Source: Parascedosporium putredinis (lineage: Eukaryota > Ascomycota > Sordariomycetes > Microascales > Microascaceae). Taken from it: 64,000 nucleotides of DNA. This document shows positions 1 to 11,903 of this stretch, piece by piece (within the stretch, counting starts at the first letter, position 1; every line of letters starts with the position of its first letter). The notes beneath the pieces were generated by a model. It saw nothing but the letters and a program-made list of their open reading frames with translations, did no database searches and was not told the origin of the DNA. The stretch spans positions 124,001-188,000 of the forward strand of contig CASHTG010000010.1 in the NCBI GenBank assembly GCA_949357655.1, given 5' to 3'. Both the position numbers and the translations under genes were made by a program.

Positions 1-2408
1 TGTTGCGTTTTGGAGACTTAGTCTTATGTTACTTGTCTCATAAATCCTATCATAGTAGAATTGGCGTATACAATGACTCGACGGTAGCCACCCTAGCTGC
101 TAACAGGCCTCACAAATCTGCCGTCCAGGTACAGACTTCTCCTCAATATCTACAGGTCAGTCTCGGCAAGTATCTCACACAGATTGGACTTCGCTAAAAG
201 AAAGAGAATGAGCAGAAGTGGCGTGCGTATAGAAAAGGCGACTCGCGGAGCGGGTCACAAGCTGCAGTGTGTTGGACTTTGATACTTTCGCCAGCCTAGG
301 TAAACCCGACCTTAAGTGACACTAATTTGATCAACCTATCTTGTTAACAGCAATATACTAGCCAAATTAAGTGCTCCGGCATTCGTGTAACCTTCTCCCC
401 CTATACAAGCTGCGTTGCATATGTCGTTTGGAACTGGTCAATCTCAAAACCAGAACGTACCACATTGTCACACCAGTGATAGTCCTTGACAGAGTCCTTC
501 TCGTAAATTCTGAGCCCCAAGAGTTTGTGATGTAAAGTGTCTCTGAAGGTTTTATACTTATGGCCGATCGCCACGAAGGAAGCTCTGCAACTTAACCTTG
601 TGCTTGATAGGTTTGGAACGGTTCAGCTGAACACCGTTGCGGTAGAAGAGGGTAAATAGAGTGGGAGTAAGATTAATGATGCGATACAAAAGCGCTTTAA
701 GAACCACTCTCTATTATGTTGTTCTACAACGAGACTCCACAGTATACGTCAAATCAGAAGAGCTCAAGTCCGAAATGCCAAACTCCTTCCGGGACAATAT
801 CGATACAACGCCAAACCAGCATTTTTATAGCTCAACGAAAGCTAGCGATAAATCTCAAGCCCAAATACAACTCCACTTGGAGCACGGCCATATGTCTTGT
901 CCAGCCCTCTGGTGGATGGGTAGAGAGGTGAGGCATTCGGGCTGTCTCTCTGCCCCTCCTGCCTCGATATTATTAAACTGGTAGCTATTTTTCCAGGATT
1001 TAAGCATTTAGAGCTGCGGGTGTGTAAAGCGTGTAGAGCCTGGTTCCTTATATTCTTCGCATTGTTTCAGTCACACTGATCCGAGTTGGCCCTCGGCGGC
1101 GAAACAGATTTGCCACTGAGCGCGTGCGGCACCATAGCCATCACGCGGCAACACGCCGTGGAGAATAATAAAGGGATATTCCTAAATTTGGCATCTATCT
1201 TTGGATCTTTCGGGGGAATAACGGACTCGTAATATGCCACTTATTGTCACTTGTTGCAACCAAACTGCTGTATGACTTGGTGGCTCATCTCCGCCTACCT
1301 TGGAACGGGGGATATCGGGGCTCTGACGGTGAAATCTAGTTCTGCTAGGGCTAGGGTTTAAGTGAAGGAGTCAAGTTGGATTAGCCGCACTGCTGAAGAG
1401 GAGGCGATATCTCTGTTTTGCTGCCTTAAAGTGGGCTGCCGTTTTCCAGGAGCGGAGCGGTCCGCGCCCTCACCGACATTGACCCACTTTCGGCGGCGTG
1501 GCAGCGGATCTGTCACCTCCACGAATGAGATGCGTGACCCAACACTTCACCTTATTTTTCCGAGAGTTTTCCGGCCTCCGACGCCATCAGAAGCCAATCA
1601 GTTGGACCGGTAGCCCATTTTGTCTGTTGCCTCTGCTTCAGGTTCTCAAGTGTGCCAAGCTTGCTCTGGCACAGCTGTGTCGGAAGCACGGGCGTTTGAC
1701 ACGTCACTCTACATGTAAGGACAAGAGGCCGAGGGAAACGTCATACACGCACAGTTGAATCGCCCATAGCACAATTCAATAATACGGCCAGGCTCCCGAC
1801 AACTTGGGTAGCGACTCGGACGGCACTGCTTATTCATCTATGGATGTTCGGTTTAGCGGGAGAAATGCCACAACCTGTAACCTTTTCAGAATTCAAAATA
1901 GAAACTAAACCACCCCTTTCTCGCTTCAATTTCAAAAGATGAAGTTGGAAATACCATGAGCGTGAACAGTTCAATTGATAGTAGGAAAGGCTTAGTTTAG
2001 TCGGATGCTACCGACGTAGTTGTCTTCGTTTCCCTAGCCCGCAGCGCTTCTCCCTCGATACATAAGCAGCACCACCTTGAGCAAATAACGGCGCCGACTG
2101 TAGCTGATGAAAAAAAAAAAAGAAAGAAAAAAAGGAAAAAGAAAAACCTCACCAAGATCCCCTTCCGTTCCCATTACGCCCCATAGGGAATGCACCCTAT
2201 TGTGGGGCATAGTTGCATGAATTTTCCTGATAGTTAAAAGGCTAAGACAGAGGCAACGGAGCGCCGAGTACTCTAAAATCGGTAACTACATCTATCAGGG
2301 TGGGTATGTATTAGTAAATCGACTTTTTCTTGATGTTGTGGGACTATTACGACTAGATCTGTGTTGATCGCATATTACCTTTTGAGCAAATCTTGGTCGA
2401 GTCGCCTA
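1..2408. other. Gene-poor AT-rich stretch
   Basis: No convincing gene was seen on either strand. Open frames here are short, overlap in several frames and show no recognisable domain. A purine-rich A/G tract lies near 2108-2145. The stretch has the look of a degenerate intergenic or old repeat-derived region beside the damaged C2H2 gene. Confidence 0.5.
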
Positions 2409-3577
2409 TTAATTGAAAAGCCAGCTATTGGGGCTGGCGGGGTCTGTCTCTGGGTCCCACATTTCCGCTCCGAAGTTCCAGTCCTCGAATCCTCCGAAAG
2501 TTGGGGGTTCCGTAATCTCTGGCGTTTCGTGGTTGAGTTGGGTGTTGGGGAGTCTAAGCTCCTCATTTAGCTGGGTGTTGGATTCTCCGATGCGATAATC
2601 CACCTGGCCGTCAAAAGAACTGAGCGAGATCGAAAGATCAATGTTTGGGAAAGACGCATCTGCGCTGGTCATTGGCTGCACCGCTCCTTGCTTTTTCGGC
2701 GGGGTATTCCACGGGATGGGTCTCAATGTACATCTCCTCTAGCCGTCCCAGCACCGAGTTCATGATGGTATTGAACATTGCTTGATGCTGCGCCTCGTCT
2801 CCAGGGCATTGGGAATGGGTTTGCATTGCGGAAGAGACGTGTAGAGGACCCTCGAGCTCCCAAATGCCACTGATGAAGTGGCGTAACTCCCCCATCGTCG
2901 TATTAAGGTATGGGCTGCCAGGCCTATCCTCGCTGTTGAATAAGATGTCCCATATGGCATACCACTGGCCAACGGGGTTTAGCTTCCTACTAGCTTGTGA
3001 GGTGAGTGGAAGTGACCGGCGTGATGGCATGTAGCCGCTCCTGAGTGCCGCCTCTGCAGCTAATTTTCGATGGCTTGGCACGCCAATGAATTGGCATTTT
3101 TACTGTGCGCAAGAAGTTTCTCGATGATGGGAAAGGTAGCATTGCAACAGGAGCAACGGAGGATCGATAATTTGTGCCGGCGCTTGATGTGTTGCCTGAC
3201 GTCGGGAATACGACTCAGCTTGTAACCCATGCAATCCATAAAGCGCAAGGGATCACTTTTGTAAAACGGGCATGCAAACGTTCGAGATATCTCCTCGACG
3301 TTGCTAACTTGGTCCTCGTTCGCCGGCCTGCCACCGGGGCCAACAACGTCGAGCATCGCATGGCTTCGCTTTTTGGACGTGAACGGTTTTGTAATTCCTT
3401 GAAGGGGACGGAAAGACACGCTTGGCGGGGCCTCAGATTTCGGCGATCCGATGAGAGCATGGCGGCGTGTCAGAAGGAGCTCCTGCTGCCCTGCGTCATC
3501 TGACGGCGGTTTTAGATCACCACCGAGATCAGAATCGCGGATCCGTGGCAGGGGACTGCGGATGAGTATACGTCCAT
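2409..3577 (-). pseudogene. C2H2 zinc-finger-like fungal protein, frame-disrupted
   Basis: The minus strand encodes a protein of a common fungal family of putative C2H2 zinc-finger proteins of unknown role. The core (about 3290-3062) reads FACPFYKSDP, then a Cys and the motif DVRQHIKRRHK, followed by a second Cys/His-like segment with RCSCCNATF and a downstream His. The family's usual C-terminal half follows (about 3050-2780), with SRKLNPVGQWYAIWDILF and SPYLN, but in another frame. The tail (2726-2409) returns to the first frame. Two shifts that cancel are therefore needed, near 3030-3075 and 2640-2730. A possible start is the ATG at 3577, which needs one more shift; the frame is otherwise open upstream of 3419. 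The gene lies in an AT-rich, gene-poor stretch, so real decay is possible, but the window-wide indel pattern leaves a sequencing cause open. DNA binding is an inference. Confidence 0.6.
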
Positions 3578-3786
3578 ACTAGGAAGCCCGCTTTAATGTT
3601 TGATGACACGAATAGAGAACTAAGATGTGGCTCAACTCTTCCACTTTATTTTATTATCTTCTTCAAAAGTTTGGTGGAGTTGATTTGTATCATGTCCTTC
3701 GCTATTGAGGAAGGATCCTTTCTTTATACATATGTAGGGCGCGTTGTTCTCGATTGTGATCACTGTGGATTGATCCATCCATATGC

Positions 3787-3852
3787 ATTCAATTCGAGAG
3801 AGGGCTACATTCAATTCGAGAGAGGGCTACATTCAATTCGAGAGAGGGCTAC
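3787..3852. repeat. 3 x 22-bp perfect tandem repeat
   Basis: Three head-to-tail copies of a 22-bp unit beginning ATTCAATTCGAGAG, at 3787-3808, 3809-3830 and 3831-3852, with no mismatch. 22 is not a multiple of three and no gene overlaps it, so it is a minisatellite seed in the spacer. Confidence 0.95.
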
Positions 3853-5022
3853 ATGTCTTATTGGTTGGTTCGCCTCGTGCAATGTTCGCCCCCTTGGAGA
3901 TACTTCATTTTTCAGGCGTGTATCTCACTAAGGTGCATTGTGTGGCGTCAGGTAGTTGTAGGAAGGATGCTTAAGATCCATTTCTCGCTTTCAAAATGGC
4001 GTTTAATACGATAGTTCCTTTTATGCGATGCAACTGAGTGAGAAATACAATAAAGCGGCATATTTAAATATTCAAGTATAGGCCTAACTGAGAATAGCGA
4101 TCTAAAGGATTTACATGTAGATAGTAGGTAGTAAGAGCAATCTAGGAGGAGCTATTAAAAAACGATTAACAGCTAGACCGAAAAAACCATTAAAAATTGG
4201 CATTCAAGATCTCTGGGGGTTTGGAGGTCGATCTGGTTTTGCAATAGATTCATTGTCCGGGGGTTTTTTTCAACTTTGCGCGGGTTGGTGGATATAAAAT
4301 GTTATTACATTGTCTATACATCTGTCCATCCATGGATCGAGTTATCAGATAGTGAGAACCACTAGACCAAGTGCAAAAATAGGATAATATTACCCATATT
4401 CTTATACCGGAATATGTGATATTTCTAGGGTAAAACCCACTTCAACATCATTGTATTAGGCCGAGGAAGCCAACTGAGTCTATTAAGGCTCCTGCGCATC
4501 GAATTTCTGGTTGGTCGGATACCGTGTACATGCATGTAGATGGTTGTGACGTATCAGAATTGATGTCTTGATACAAATTCATGGCGAGCATGGTCTTCAA
4601 CTTAAAGAATCTGTCACGAAGGCCAAAATCGATCGAGTTTGGGGAACGATGGAAATTCCACATCTGTCTGGTACTTAAGATATCTTATGAGCTAATGGCT
4701 ACTGGTCCCTGAATGTCTGGTTGCTTTCATGTTTCCTCTCAGAATCAATAGATTACATCCATTGTCACAATTGCTTAAGAATCAATGATCCGCCCATCCT
4801 ACATTGATGAGCCGCTTTCGTGTGCCTAGCCACCCCGCTCCACGTCAATTGAGGAGAGCAAATAAGCGAAAGCAGGGTGCTATATCTCAGCCCGGGCATC
4901 CCACTCTCTCTGCGAAACTTTGAATTTATTTGTCGCTCTTTCTCCCTCACCCATCGTTTCTCCTCTCAATCGTTGTGAGAGGACGCCAATCATTCAGTCC
5001 TCTGGCTCTACACCTTGAGCTC
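3853..5022. other. AT-rich spacer without a recognised gene
   Basis: Apart from the 22-bp repeat just upstream, nothing gene-like was found. Open frames are short and codon use is unlike the GC-rich genes that follow. The GC content rises sharply at about 5.1 kb, where the VOC gene begins. Confidence 0.5.
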
Positions 5023-5981
5023 ATGATTTTGGTTATGCGACCTCATGGCGATCTTGCCTGCTGGAGGCATATCCTCATTTTATGCTGTGTCGGTGCTTTA
5101 CTCGGCGCTGTAGGCGCTCGAACGTGCTGCAAGACGGACTCCGCGCGTTCGGTGCTCTGGATGCCGGCCATGAACACCTTTCGCCGGCTCGACGCCAACT
5201 CCGACACCAAGGCCACCTACGATTTCTACTCCCAAATTCTAGGCTTCACCCCGCTCGAAACCTACGACGTCGGCAACGGCACCGACGTGTGGCGGATCCA
5301 GGCCGGCGCCTCCCAGATCAAACTGAGCCGCCGCAACGACAACCGCACGTACGTCGAGGGTGCCGTCACCGACGCCACGGGCCTACGCCTGTGGACCTTT
5401 TTCTTCACCGACCCGGGCGCGCTTCTCCGTAATTTCACCGACGCCGGATTGGAGCCGCCGGCCTTTGAGGGTACTGCTCCCACAAGGCGGTGGGCTGCGT
5501 CAAGAGCGCCATCGTGATGGATCCGGCGGGTCAGCCTGTGGAATTGGTGATCGTGGGCGAGGCTGAAAAGGAGAGGTACGAGGAAATGGAGATTGGGGTG
5601 GTCGTGACGGATATCGAAGTGAGTGTCAAATATTATAGGGATTTTGTGGGGTTGGAATGGGTTGGTGAGGAGCACGATGTGCGGTTCGACACGACGAAGC
5701 ACGTCTTTCGCCACGGCGCGACTTACGTCGCCTTGATGAGCTTCGAGAAGACGCTTCCTGCGGACACGGGCACGGGTGGGATTCAATACGTCGTCAGCGA
5801 CGTGGATCGCGTGCAACAGTTGGCAAAGTGCCAAGATGTCTCCATTATCCAAGAGATCGAGACCATCCCTGGGTATCCGGTTCGCACAGTTTGGCTCGAA
5901 GATCCGGACGGCATCATCAATTATTTTGCAGAGACTGCTGAGTCACGGGGTGAGGAGGAAGAGGAGGAGGATATTGGTTGA
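5023..5981 (+). CDS. Two-domain VOC (glyoxalase/dioxygenase-fold) protein, probably secreted or membrane-anchored
   Basis: The chosen ATG at 5023 gives an N-terminus with a hydrophobic stretch (HILILCCVGALLGAVGA) that looks like a signal peptide or anchor. Two betaalphabetabetabeta modules follow. The first has YDFYSQILGF and DVWRIQ (about residues 65-100). The second has KYYRDFVGLEW, ATYVAL and the closing VWLEDPDGIINYF (about 195-305). This is the fold of glyoxalase I, extradiol dioxygenase and fosfomycin-resistance-type enzymes; the substrate cannot be read from the sequence. The frame breaks near 5466-5480, where one base (probably in the GGG before TACTGC) is missing; adding one base gives exactly 320 codons. 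The C-terminus is a Glu run. The gene stands alone between a gene-poor stretch and the convergent lipase gene. Confidence 0.75.
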
Positions 5982-6059
5982 CCACATGTAGCTGAGAAGT
6001 GACGGAAGATGACCTGAATCCCACATGTAGCTGAGAAGTGACGGAAGATGACCTGAATC
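5982..6059. repeat. Perfect 39-bp direct repeat (2 copies)
   Basis: Two identical 39-bp copies, 5982-6020 and 6021-6059, each beginning CCACATGTAGCTGAGAAGTG. They start directly after the stop of the VOC gene and lie in its 3' untranslated region, before the end of the convergent lipase gene. Confidence 0.97.
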
Positions 6060-6157
6060 TAGCACAAAGAATAATACTTCTCAATCAATTGCAACCCAAG
6101 ATTCAAGTCATTCATTTACATCTACTCTTCGCTAACCTAGACATGTATCTTGCTTTC

Positions 6158-7755
6158 TTATCCAGCCCGGCGCTTCTTCACACACTTTTTCGGCTTGGGC
6201 GGCTCCTCCTCGACAGGCTCTTCAGGCTCCTCAGGCAGCTGGGGAGCGACACCCCTCACGGCACGACCAGTCGCGATCTCATCCCAGTCGGGCAAATCCA
6301 CCGTCACGTTCTGCCACAAGCACCCCGTCTCCGGTATCTCGATCTCGCCCACACCATACGTGACCTTGCCGATGAAATCCAGCGCCCTCAATCGCCCCGC
6401 CCATAACTCCTTGTTATGGTCACCTAGCTCGTTGCGGTGATACAAGATATTGGCACCGTGATCGCAAAAGTGCTGCACCATCACGTCCGTCTCCTCAATG
6501 GGGCTCATCTCGTCCACCTCGGCCTTGTGGTAGAAGACGGGCATGTTAGGGATCCCATGGATACCCATCGCACCCTCCGTATCAAAGAGTTCCCGGATGG
6601 GGCCTTGCATCACGTCGTCCTCGCCGTTTTCAAAGTAATCGTACACATTTTGCCCCGCGTAGCCGATGAGCACGTAAAACGACGGAACTGCGTAGCGCGA
6701 AAGAACCCCGTCGCGTTGTACGGCCCTTCCGTCCTCAGCCTCTCCATCATGTACTCCCGCACCTCAGGCCACTGCGCCGTGATGCCGATGAGCCCGTTGA
6801 CCAGCAGCCCCGCCGTCGGCTGCCCGTTCATGCGAAGGAACGCGCTCGTGATGTTGGGCGTCGTGCCTCCCACGATGGCGCCCGCGAGCTCCAGCTCGGG
6901 CGCGTACTCGGCGGCCAACTCCGCCGTGATCCCCGCCGCGAAGGCGCCCCGCTATAGCCCCACATGGTATAGCGCGCCGTCTCGGTCCGGATGCCGACCT
7001 CCCCGCCGATATGCTTGATGCCGCGGATCGCGTCGAGCGTGGCGTGCGCCGCCTGTGGGCCCGCGCAGTACGCGGCCAGGGGGCCCTCGTGGTCCGGGAG
7101 CATGACGAAGTAGGCGCGCTTCAGCATGTCCACCATCTCGCCGTACGGGTCGCCCCACTGCAGCGTGTAGCTCGGGCTGCCGTCCAGGCTGGAGCTGTCG
7201 TACGCGGCGTCGTATGTGACCACGCCCTGCACGCAGTCCTCGTCGTCGGCGGGGTCGGCGGCGCACCCAGGGGCCGTGACGTTGGAGTAGAAGACGGTGG
7301 CTACGGCCCACGAGGGGTCGCCGTGCGTGTCGCTGCTTCGGTAGAGGAACTGGTAGGTTCCCGCGCAGTAGGGGATCGGGCAGTCGGCGAGGCCCTCGGG
7401 ACGCGTCCGGAGGATGTCGCCGGGCGCGGCGTCCTCCCAGCCTTCGGGTGCGCTGTACCAGGGGTCTTGTGTCGGGGAGGGTTGTATACGATTTCTGGCT
7501 CGGCGGGTTCTTCTCCTTCGGCGGGCTCTTCTCCCTCTGCGGGGGATCGTCCGAAGGTTCTTCGGGGTCAATTGGAGGATCGGCTGGGACTTCTCCGTCT
7601 TCTTGGCGCGGGGCGATTGCCCTGATAGCTAACCCATTGAACGTCGGACGATCATAGTCGAAATCGAGGGCGGATACGGAGAGGAACCAAAGGCAGCAGA
7701 GTAGAGCAGCACGCACGAGGCCCAAATGCGGATGGGCCTTGCGACGACCATCCAT
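6158..7755 (-). CDS. Secreted triacylglycerol lipase, LIP (Candida antarctica lipase A-like) family
   Basis: The protein begins with a signal peptide (hydrophobic LVRAALLCCLWFLSVSA) and a Pro/Glu/Lys-rich linker. The LIP-family alpha/beta-hydrolase follows, with YRSSDTHGDPSWAVATVFYS, then LPDHEGPLAAYCAG and the nucleophile elbow MWGYSG. Beyond this are VGGTTPNITSAF, IGYAGQNVYDYF and a C-terminal segment with NMPVFYHKAEVDE and GDHNKE, plausible places for the catalytic Asp and His. It should hydrolyse lipid esters outside the cell. Frames break near 7475 (CCCTCCCC), at 6947-6950 (one G missing straight after GYSG; the restored frame gives Gly-Gly-Ala) and near 6675-6730. With four missing bases the span is 534 codons, normal plus the linker. 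The C-terminus is Pro/Glu/Lys-rich. No intron is evident. The gene converges on the VOC gene. Confidence 0.88.
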
Positions 7756-8319
7756 ATCGACGAATACTCTCCCAAGTTCTCACACTCGACAAAGGTTGGA
7801 GTAAAGTTTGACAGGTCTTCTTCAAGATCACCTCCCTGCCCCCCACAGCAATTCTGTGTCCGGGTCTTACAGGCTATATCTACGGCGGAGGAGCGGGGAC
7901 ATGAACGCGTGGATTCGCCGTGGCATTAATCTAATCCCGCCCTTGGCCCCTAATTCTTTCTATTTCTTTTTTTTTTTTAGAAGTTTTCCTAGCTGTCAGC
8001 GGAGGTTATTTTTACCGATGATATTGCCGGTGTCTCTTGCGGAGGAATTTAGCCCGCTGCCAGCTAGCCAGATTCTCCGCGCAGCTACTTCGGATATGAT
8101 CCGAAATGCATTTTTGGCAATTTCCTACATATTCAAGTCTTTCTTGGAGACCCGGCATGTATCTTTGAAGAGCAGAGATGATAGAAAAGTCTGGGGTAAG
8201 TGAGGGGATAACGAATGCACTCAAAGTCCAGCCGTATATTGTCTATGTATTAAACATTTCTTGGCTTCTTGTCACTGTATGCGCCGGATCACAAATCTTG
8301 TAAACACACTATGGCAATA
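7756..8319. other. Spacer between lipase and carboxylesterase
   Basis: No gene was recognised. The part next to 7756 should be the promoter and 5' leader of the lipase, which is transcribed leftward. The part next to 8319 should hold the 3' end of the esterase mRNA. A T-rich run lies near 7965-7980. Confidence 0.5.
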
Positions 8320-10518
8320 CTACTGTGGCACAAATGGGCTTATCGCCTTCCAGAATTCGCACCTCGTCCCTCGGTTGCCCTCCCATGCGTGAGCGTCCAC
8401 AAGCAAGAGGTCATTGGCTAGACCAGGATCGCGGAATTGCGTAACTAGCGCCCCGTTGACTGCGTAGGTCGAGTAAGCCACGCCCCCGTCTGGTTCATGT
8501 TGAGCATCACAGGGTCTTGGTCGCTCCACGCAGGCCAGTCGCTGGCTGGATGCTCGGCTCCTTGAAGCTCGCTAGATGACTCGCCGTGCGCATCCTGCGG
8601 AGGGATGGATGGGTTATCCCAGACGATGAAGTTGCCGTAAATCTCTGCAAAATGAAGTTAGTCTCGCGTTGCAGGTTTTTGGTAACGAGCTGGGACCGCT
8701 CTTCCGGAACATGCGTTAGACAATGTGTGACCTACTTCTAAACGCGTTCACAAAATCTGGACCTTGATTTACCGTCGGCTGATCATAGTAGGCCGTCAAG
8801 TCTGCAGCATGGGCTGCAAAGGGAATGGAATACTGGTAATACCACGCCGCCTTGTCCTCACTTGTAAATGCAGAGGCTAGCCAGTAGCCAATGCAGTCTA
8901 CAGCACCCTCTGCGCCAATGTTCTATAGAATCAGGGTACATAAAGTCAGCAAGATCTCTTGTTTCTCTGCGAACTTTGGGAAGCATACGTAGGCACGCTG
9001 CTGCTGACCAGTGGCGGCCTGGCTAACATTCACGGCGGTAGCGGGCCCGAACCCGTCCGTATCGAAACGAACAGCGTTTGGATCCACGGGGTCTGGCGAG
9101 CTGGCGTACGCCTCTAGCAGGGCGGTGATATTTTTATCCGATAGATTCGCCCAATTGCCCCTGATCCACTCCTCGAGCTCGTCTTGCGTGTTGATGGTCG
9201 GAATTAGTGCTAGGCCTTCGTTCGCGTTGTTCTATTCCCGGCATGTTAGTTGTATCCATTTCATCGATAGCGCCATGGGCCCTTTGATTGCGAAAACGAA
9301 CCCCAATCAATATTCTCTCGCCATTGACTTTGCCCTTCAATTCTGACATGACCACACTCGGTGGCCCAGTCACATAGTCGCCATCGATGACCGGTACAAA
9401 GGCCCTAGTGCCGGCAAATGTTAGATCTCGGTCTATTGAAGGGCTAAGTCAAACGCACCAGTTTCCGTAGAATGTCGGTGGTGTTGACGAGATGGTATTG
9501 GCCGCTCTTTGGATAGCTAGGCTATCGGCTTCGACAAGACAGTCAAACACCTCGTCACCCTCGCAGCCCAACGCTTCAGCTAGGCGCTCATAGTGTCTCG
9601 TTGGCGTCGCATCGTCGTACCACGGCTGCGTGGGGATCCACGGCGACCCCGCGATAATCTTGACCACGGATTTTCCAATCAATACGTGATCAGGTGAAAT
9701 TGAAGTTAGGTAGGGGATGGGGGCCTAGCGTACGTTCTTGAAGAGGCTCGTCCCGAGCGCGCCGTCCTCGGCAATCGCGTGCATCAGGATGGACCCGCCA
9801 CCTGCTGATTCTCCGGCGATGGTTACCCTCTCTGGGTCGCCGCCAAACTTGGAGATGTGCTCTTGCACCCACTCCAGGGCGTACTTTTGGTCGAGGAAGC
9901 CTGCGTTGAGGACTCCGCGTTGCTTGACCTCGGCGGAGGAGAGAAAGCCGAAAGCCCCGAGCTACGAAGATATTAGTGTATACACCCCTCACTTGGAAGC
10001 GAATAGGAACAAGACAAAAATAGAAAAAAGAATCATACCCTGTATTGTATCGTGACCGAAACAAAGGAATTTCCATTTGTGTTCATTAGCCCCGTCACGT
10101 CATAGTTGGAGCTTCCCAGCCCGTACCCACCGCCGTGGATGGAAACGAATACCGGCAGCGGCGAGCCCTGCAAGGCATCCTCCGGGGCAAAAACGTTCAA
10201 GAAGAGGCAATCTTCATCACCGGGGACAAAAGCAGATTGACGACCTAAATATGGCAGAGCCTGCGGACAGCTCGGGCCAAAAGCGTCGGCGACGACCACG
10301 CTCGCGGTGGTTGCGGGGGCGGCGGGGGCCTGCCATCGGAGCGCGCCGACGGGCGGGGCGGCGAAGCGGATGCCCTTCCACGAATTGAGACGGGCGGTGG
10401 CGTTGTGGGCGCCGCGGTACACGGCGTAGCCTAAGTCTACGTCGAGTGCGGCTTCCTGGGAGAACACGGGCTGGGCCAGGAGTGCACCCAGGTAAAAGGC
10501 AAGCGGGGGCAGCGACAT
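8320..10518 (-). CDS. Secreted type-B carboxylesterase/lipase (seven exons)
   Basis: A fungal carboxylesterase of the cholinesterase/lipase superfamily. Exons on the minus strand: 10518-10039, 9961-9734, 9658-9459, 9404-9302, 9231-8989, 8922-8736, 8644-8320. The start follows a typical signal peptide (LAFYLGALLAQPVFS). Visible motifs are GIRFAAPPVG, EDCLFLNVF, the oxyanion-hole HGGGYGLGS, GESAGGGS with the nucleophile Ser, NNANEG and, near the end, a His-containing HAWEGN. The final exon needs one extra base in the C run 8483-8487 (G run in the coding strand). The exon sum is then 589 codons, normal for the family. The donor of exon 4 is GTTCGT, unusual but needed for NNANEG to follow. Substrates could be lipids, feruloyl or other esters; the sequence does not decide. 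Confidence 0.9.
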
Positions 10519-11366
10519 CGTGGGTGGATTCTGCGGTTTTAAAGCCCCTGGGTTTTGATACCGTCTTTCGATGAAATGCCGGCAGTGAAAGATTGCGTCG
10601 GGAAGCAAAGGGTGGTGGGCGAAGAGGAAAGAAGCTGGGCTATGTAAGAAGGGGATCTGCAATTAGCCGAGACATATGCGTAGTCACCGCCACTCAAGGG
10701 GAGAGGGAACATGAGGGACGCGTGAATACGATGTGGCTTAACGATCGTCGCACGATGAAGGCGGTGGATTGGTTACATGTGCTGGAGCGGAGCTAGGATT
10801 TGATGGGAAGTGGATGCATTTGGAGGCGTCTTTTGAGGATCGACTCGACAAGGCTTCTTCGATGGCCATCTGCGCTTGGTGAAAGGGGCCATAAATACAG
10901 CAAGAGTTCTTGGGCTCCACTAGGGAATGGTGCCTGGATTGATGACAACATAATGATTCATATTGAGTTTTTGGGGAGAGGTAAAAGACAAACGAAAGGA
11001 TATGTGGATATTAGCATTTCCATGTTTGCTCGTCTGTACGCACCTCGTCTCGCAGCTGGTATCAGGAGCTTACGCAGCATAAAAACTAATCTCGGATAAC
11101 AACTTCATTTTGAAGAGCGGTCACTTCACCAGCACCCATGTTAGATTGAACTCAGCAAGTCTTGTATTTGTTTTTCGTTCTTTCTAGAACTTTGTATAAC
11201 TCGTATGCAGGTAATGATATTCAGTTCAGTCTTAGCTTCTCTGCTCATGCTGCCCATCATGCTCTTTGATCAATATATGTACTACGTAACGGCATCACAA
11301 CATATATACACTGAAAATTGTAACGCCCCATTTCTAGAAAGGCGGTCAGTATAGAAGCTTCTACTA
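10519..11366. other. Spacer between carboxylesterase and metalloprotease
   Basis: No gene was recognised. It should contain the promoter of the leftward carboxylesterase next to 10519 and the 3' end of the protease gene near 11366. AT content rises between 11000 and 11340. Confidence 0.5.
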
Positions 11367-11903
11367 TCAACCAGCAAGCCCATCCACCAACATAGCATCG
11401 ATCAAGAGACAGTGCCTCTCAGCATTCGTCTCGCTCATCTCATCATCGTAGTTGAGGCCATAGGGCCAAATGTGTCCACCGCCGCAGTTGATCTTGGCGT
11501 CATTTCCATCCCACGACCGAAGCAGCGGCAGGGCAGAGGGCCAGTTGTTAGCACCGCAGCGGGTATCAAAGGCGCTGGTCTGGCCAATACCAAGAGTGTG
11601 AGAGATCTCATGAAGGGCGGTGCGCTCGTTCATGTAGGAGCGGTTGGAGCCGAAGCGGATGTTGCCGTTGAAGTTGCCGTCGGCGGTCTGCACGCTGGGC
11701 ACGTACTGCACGGTGATGGTCTTGGTGGCGCGCTTGGTCAGGCGGTTGTAGCGGGCCACGGCGAGGTTCATGGCCGACTCGATGCGGGTGTAGGCCTCGG
11801 ACTGGTCTGCCGTGGGGTTGGACGCGCGCTGGAGGGACCAGGTGAGGGCGGCCGAGGCGGCCGAGGCCCAGATCCAGAAGAGGGCGAGGAGTTGGGAGCG
11901 CAT
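11367..11903 (-). CDS. Small secreted zincin-like metalloprotease
   Basis: An intact single-exon gene of 178 residues. It has a signal peptide (LLALFWIWASAASAAL), then a central helix with the zinc motif HEISHTLGIGQ (about residues 97-107). Two zinc ligands and the catalytic Glu are therefore present, but the residue where metzincins have a third His or Asp is Gln. A later GGGHIWPYGLNYDDE segment is typical of this small fungal/bacterial group, and its His may serve instead. Four Cys suggest disulfides, fitting an extracellular protein. No pro-domain is obvious. The role is inferred to be secreted proteolysis, possibly effector-like. Unlike most neighbours it has no frame error. Confidence 0.82.
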   Translation of the reverse strand: MRSQLLALFWIWASAASAALTWSLQRASNPTADQSEAYTRIESAMNLAVARYNRLTKRATKTITVQYVPSVQTADGNFNGNIRFGSNRSYMNERTALHEISHTLGIGQTSAFDTRCGANNWPSALPLLRSWDGNDAKINCGGGHIWPYGLNYDDEMSETNAERHCLLIDAMLVDGLAG

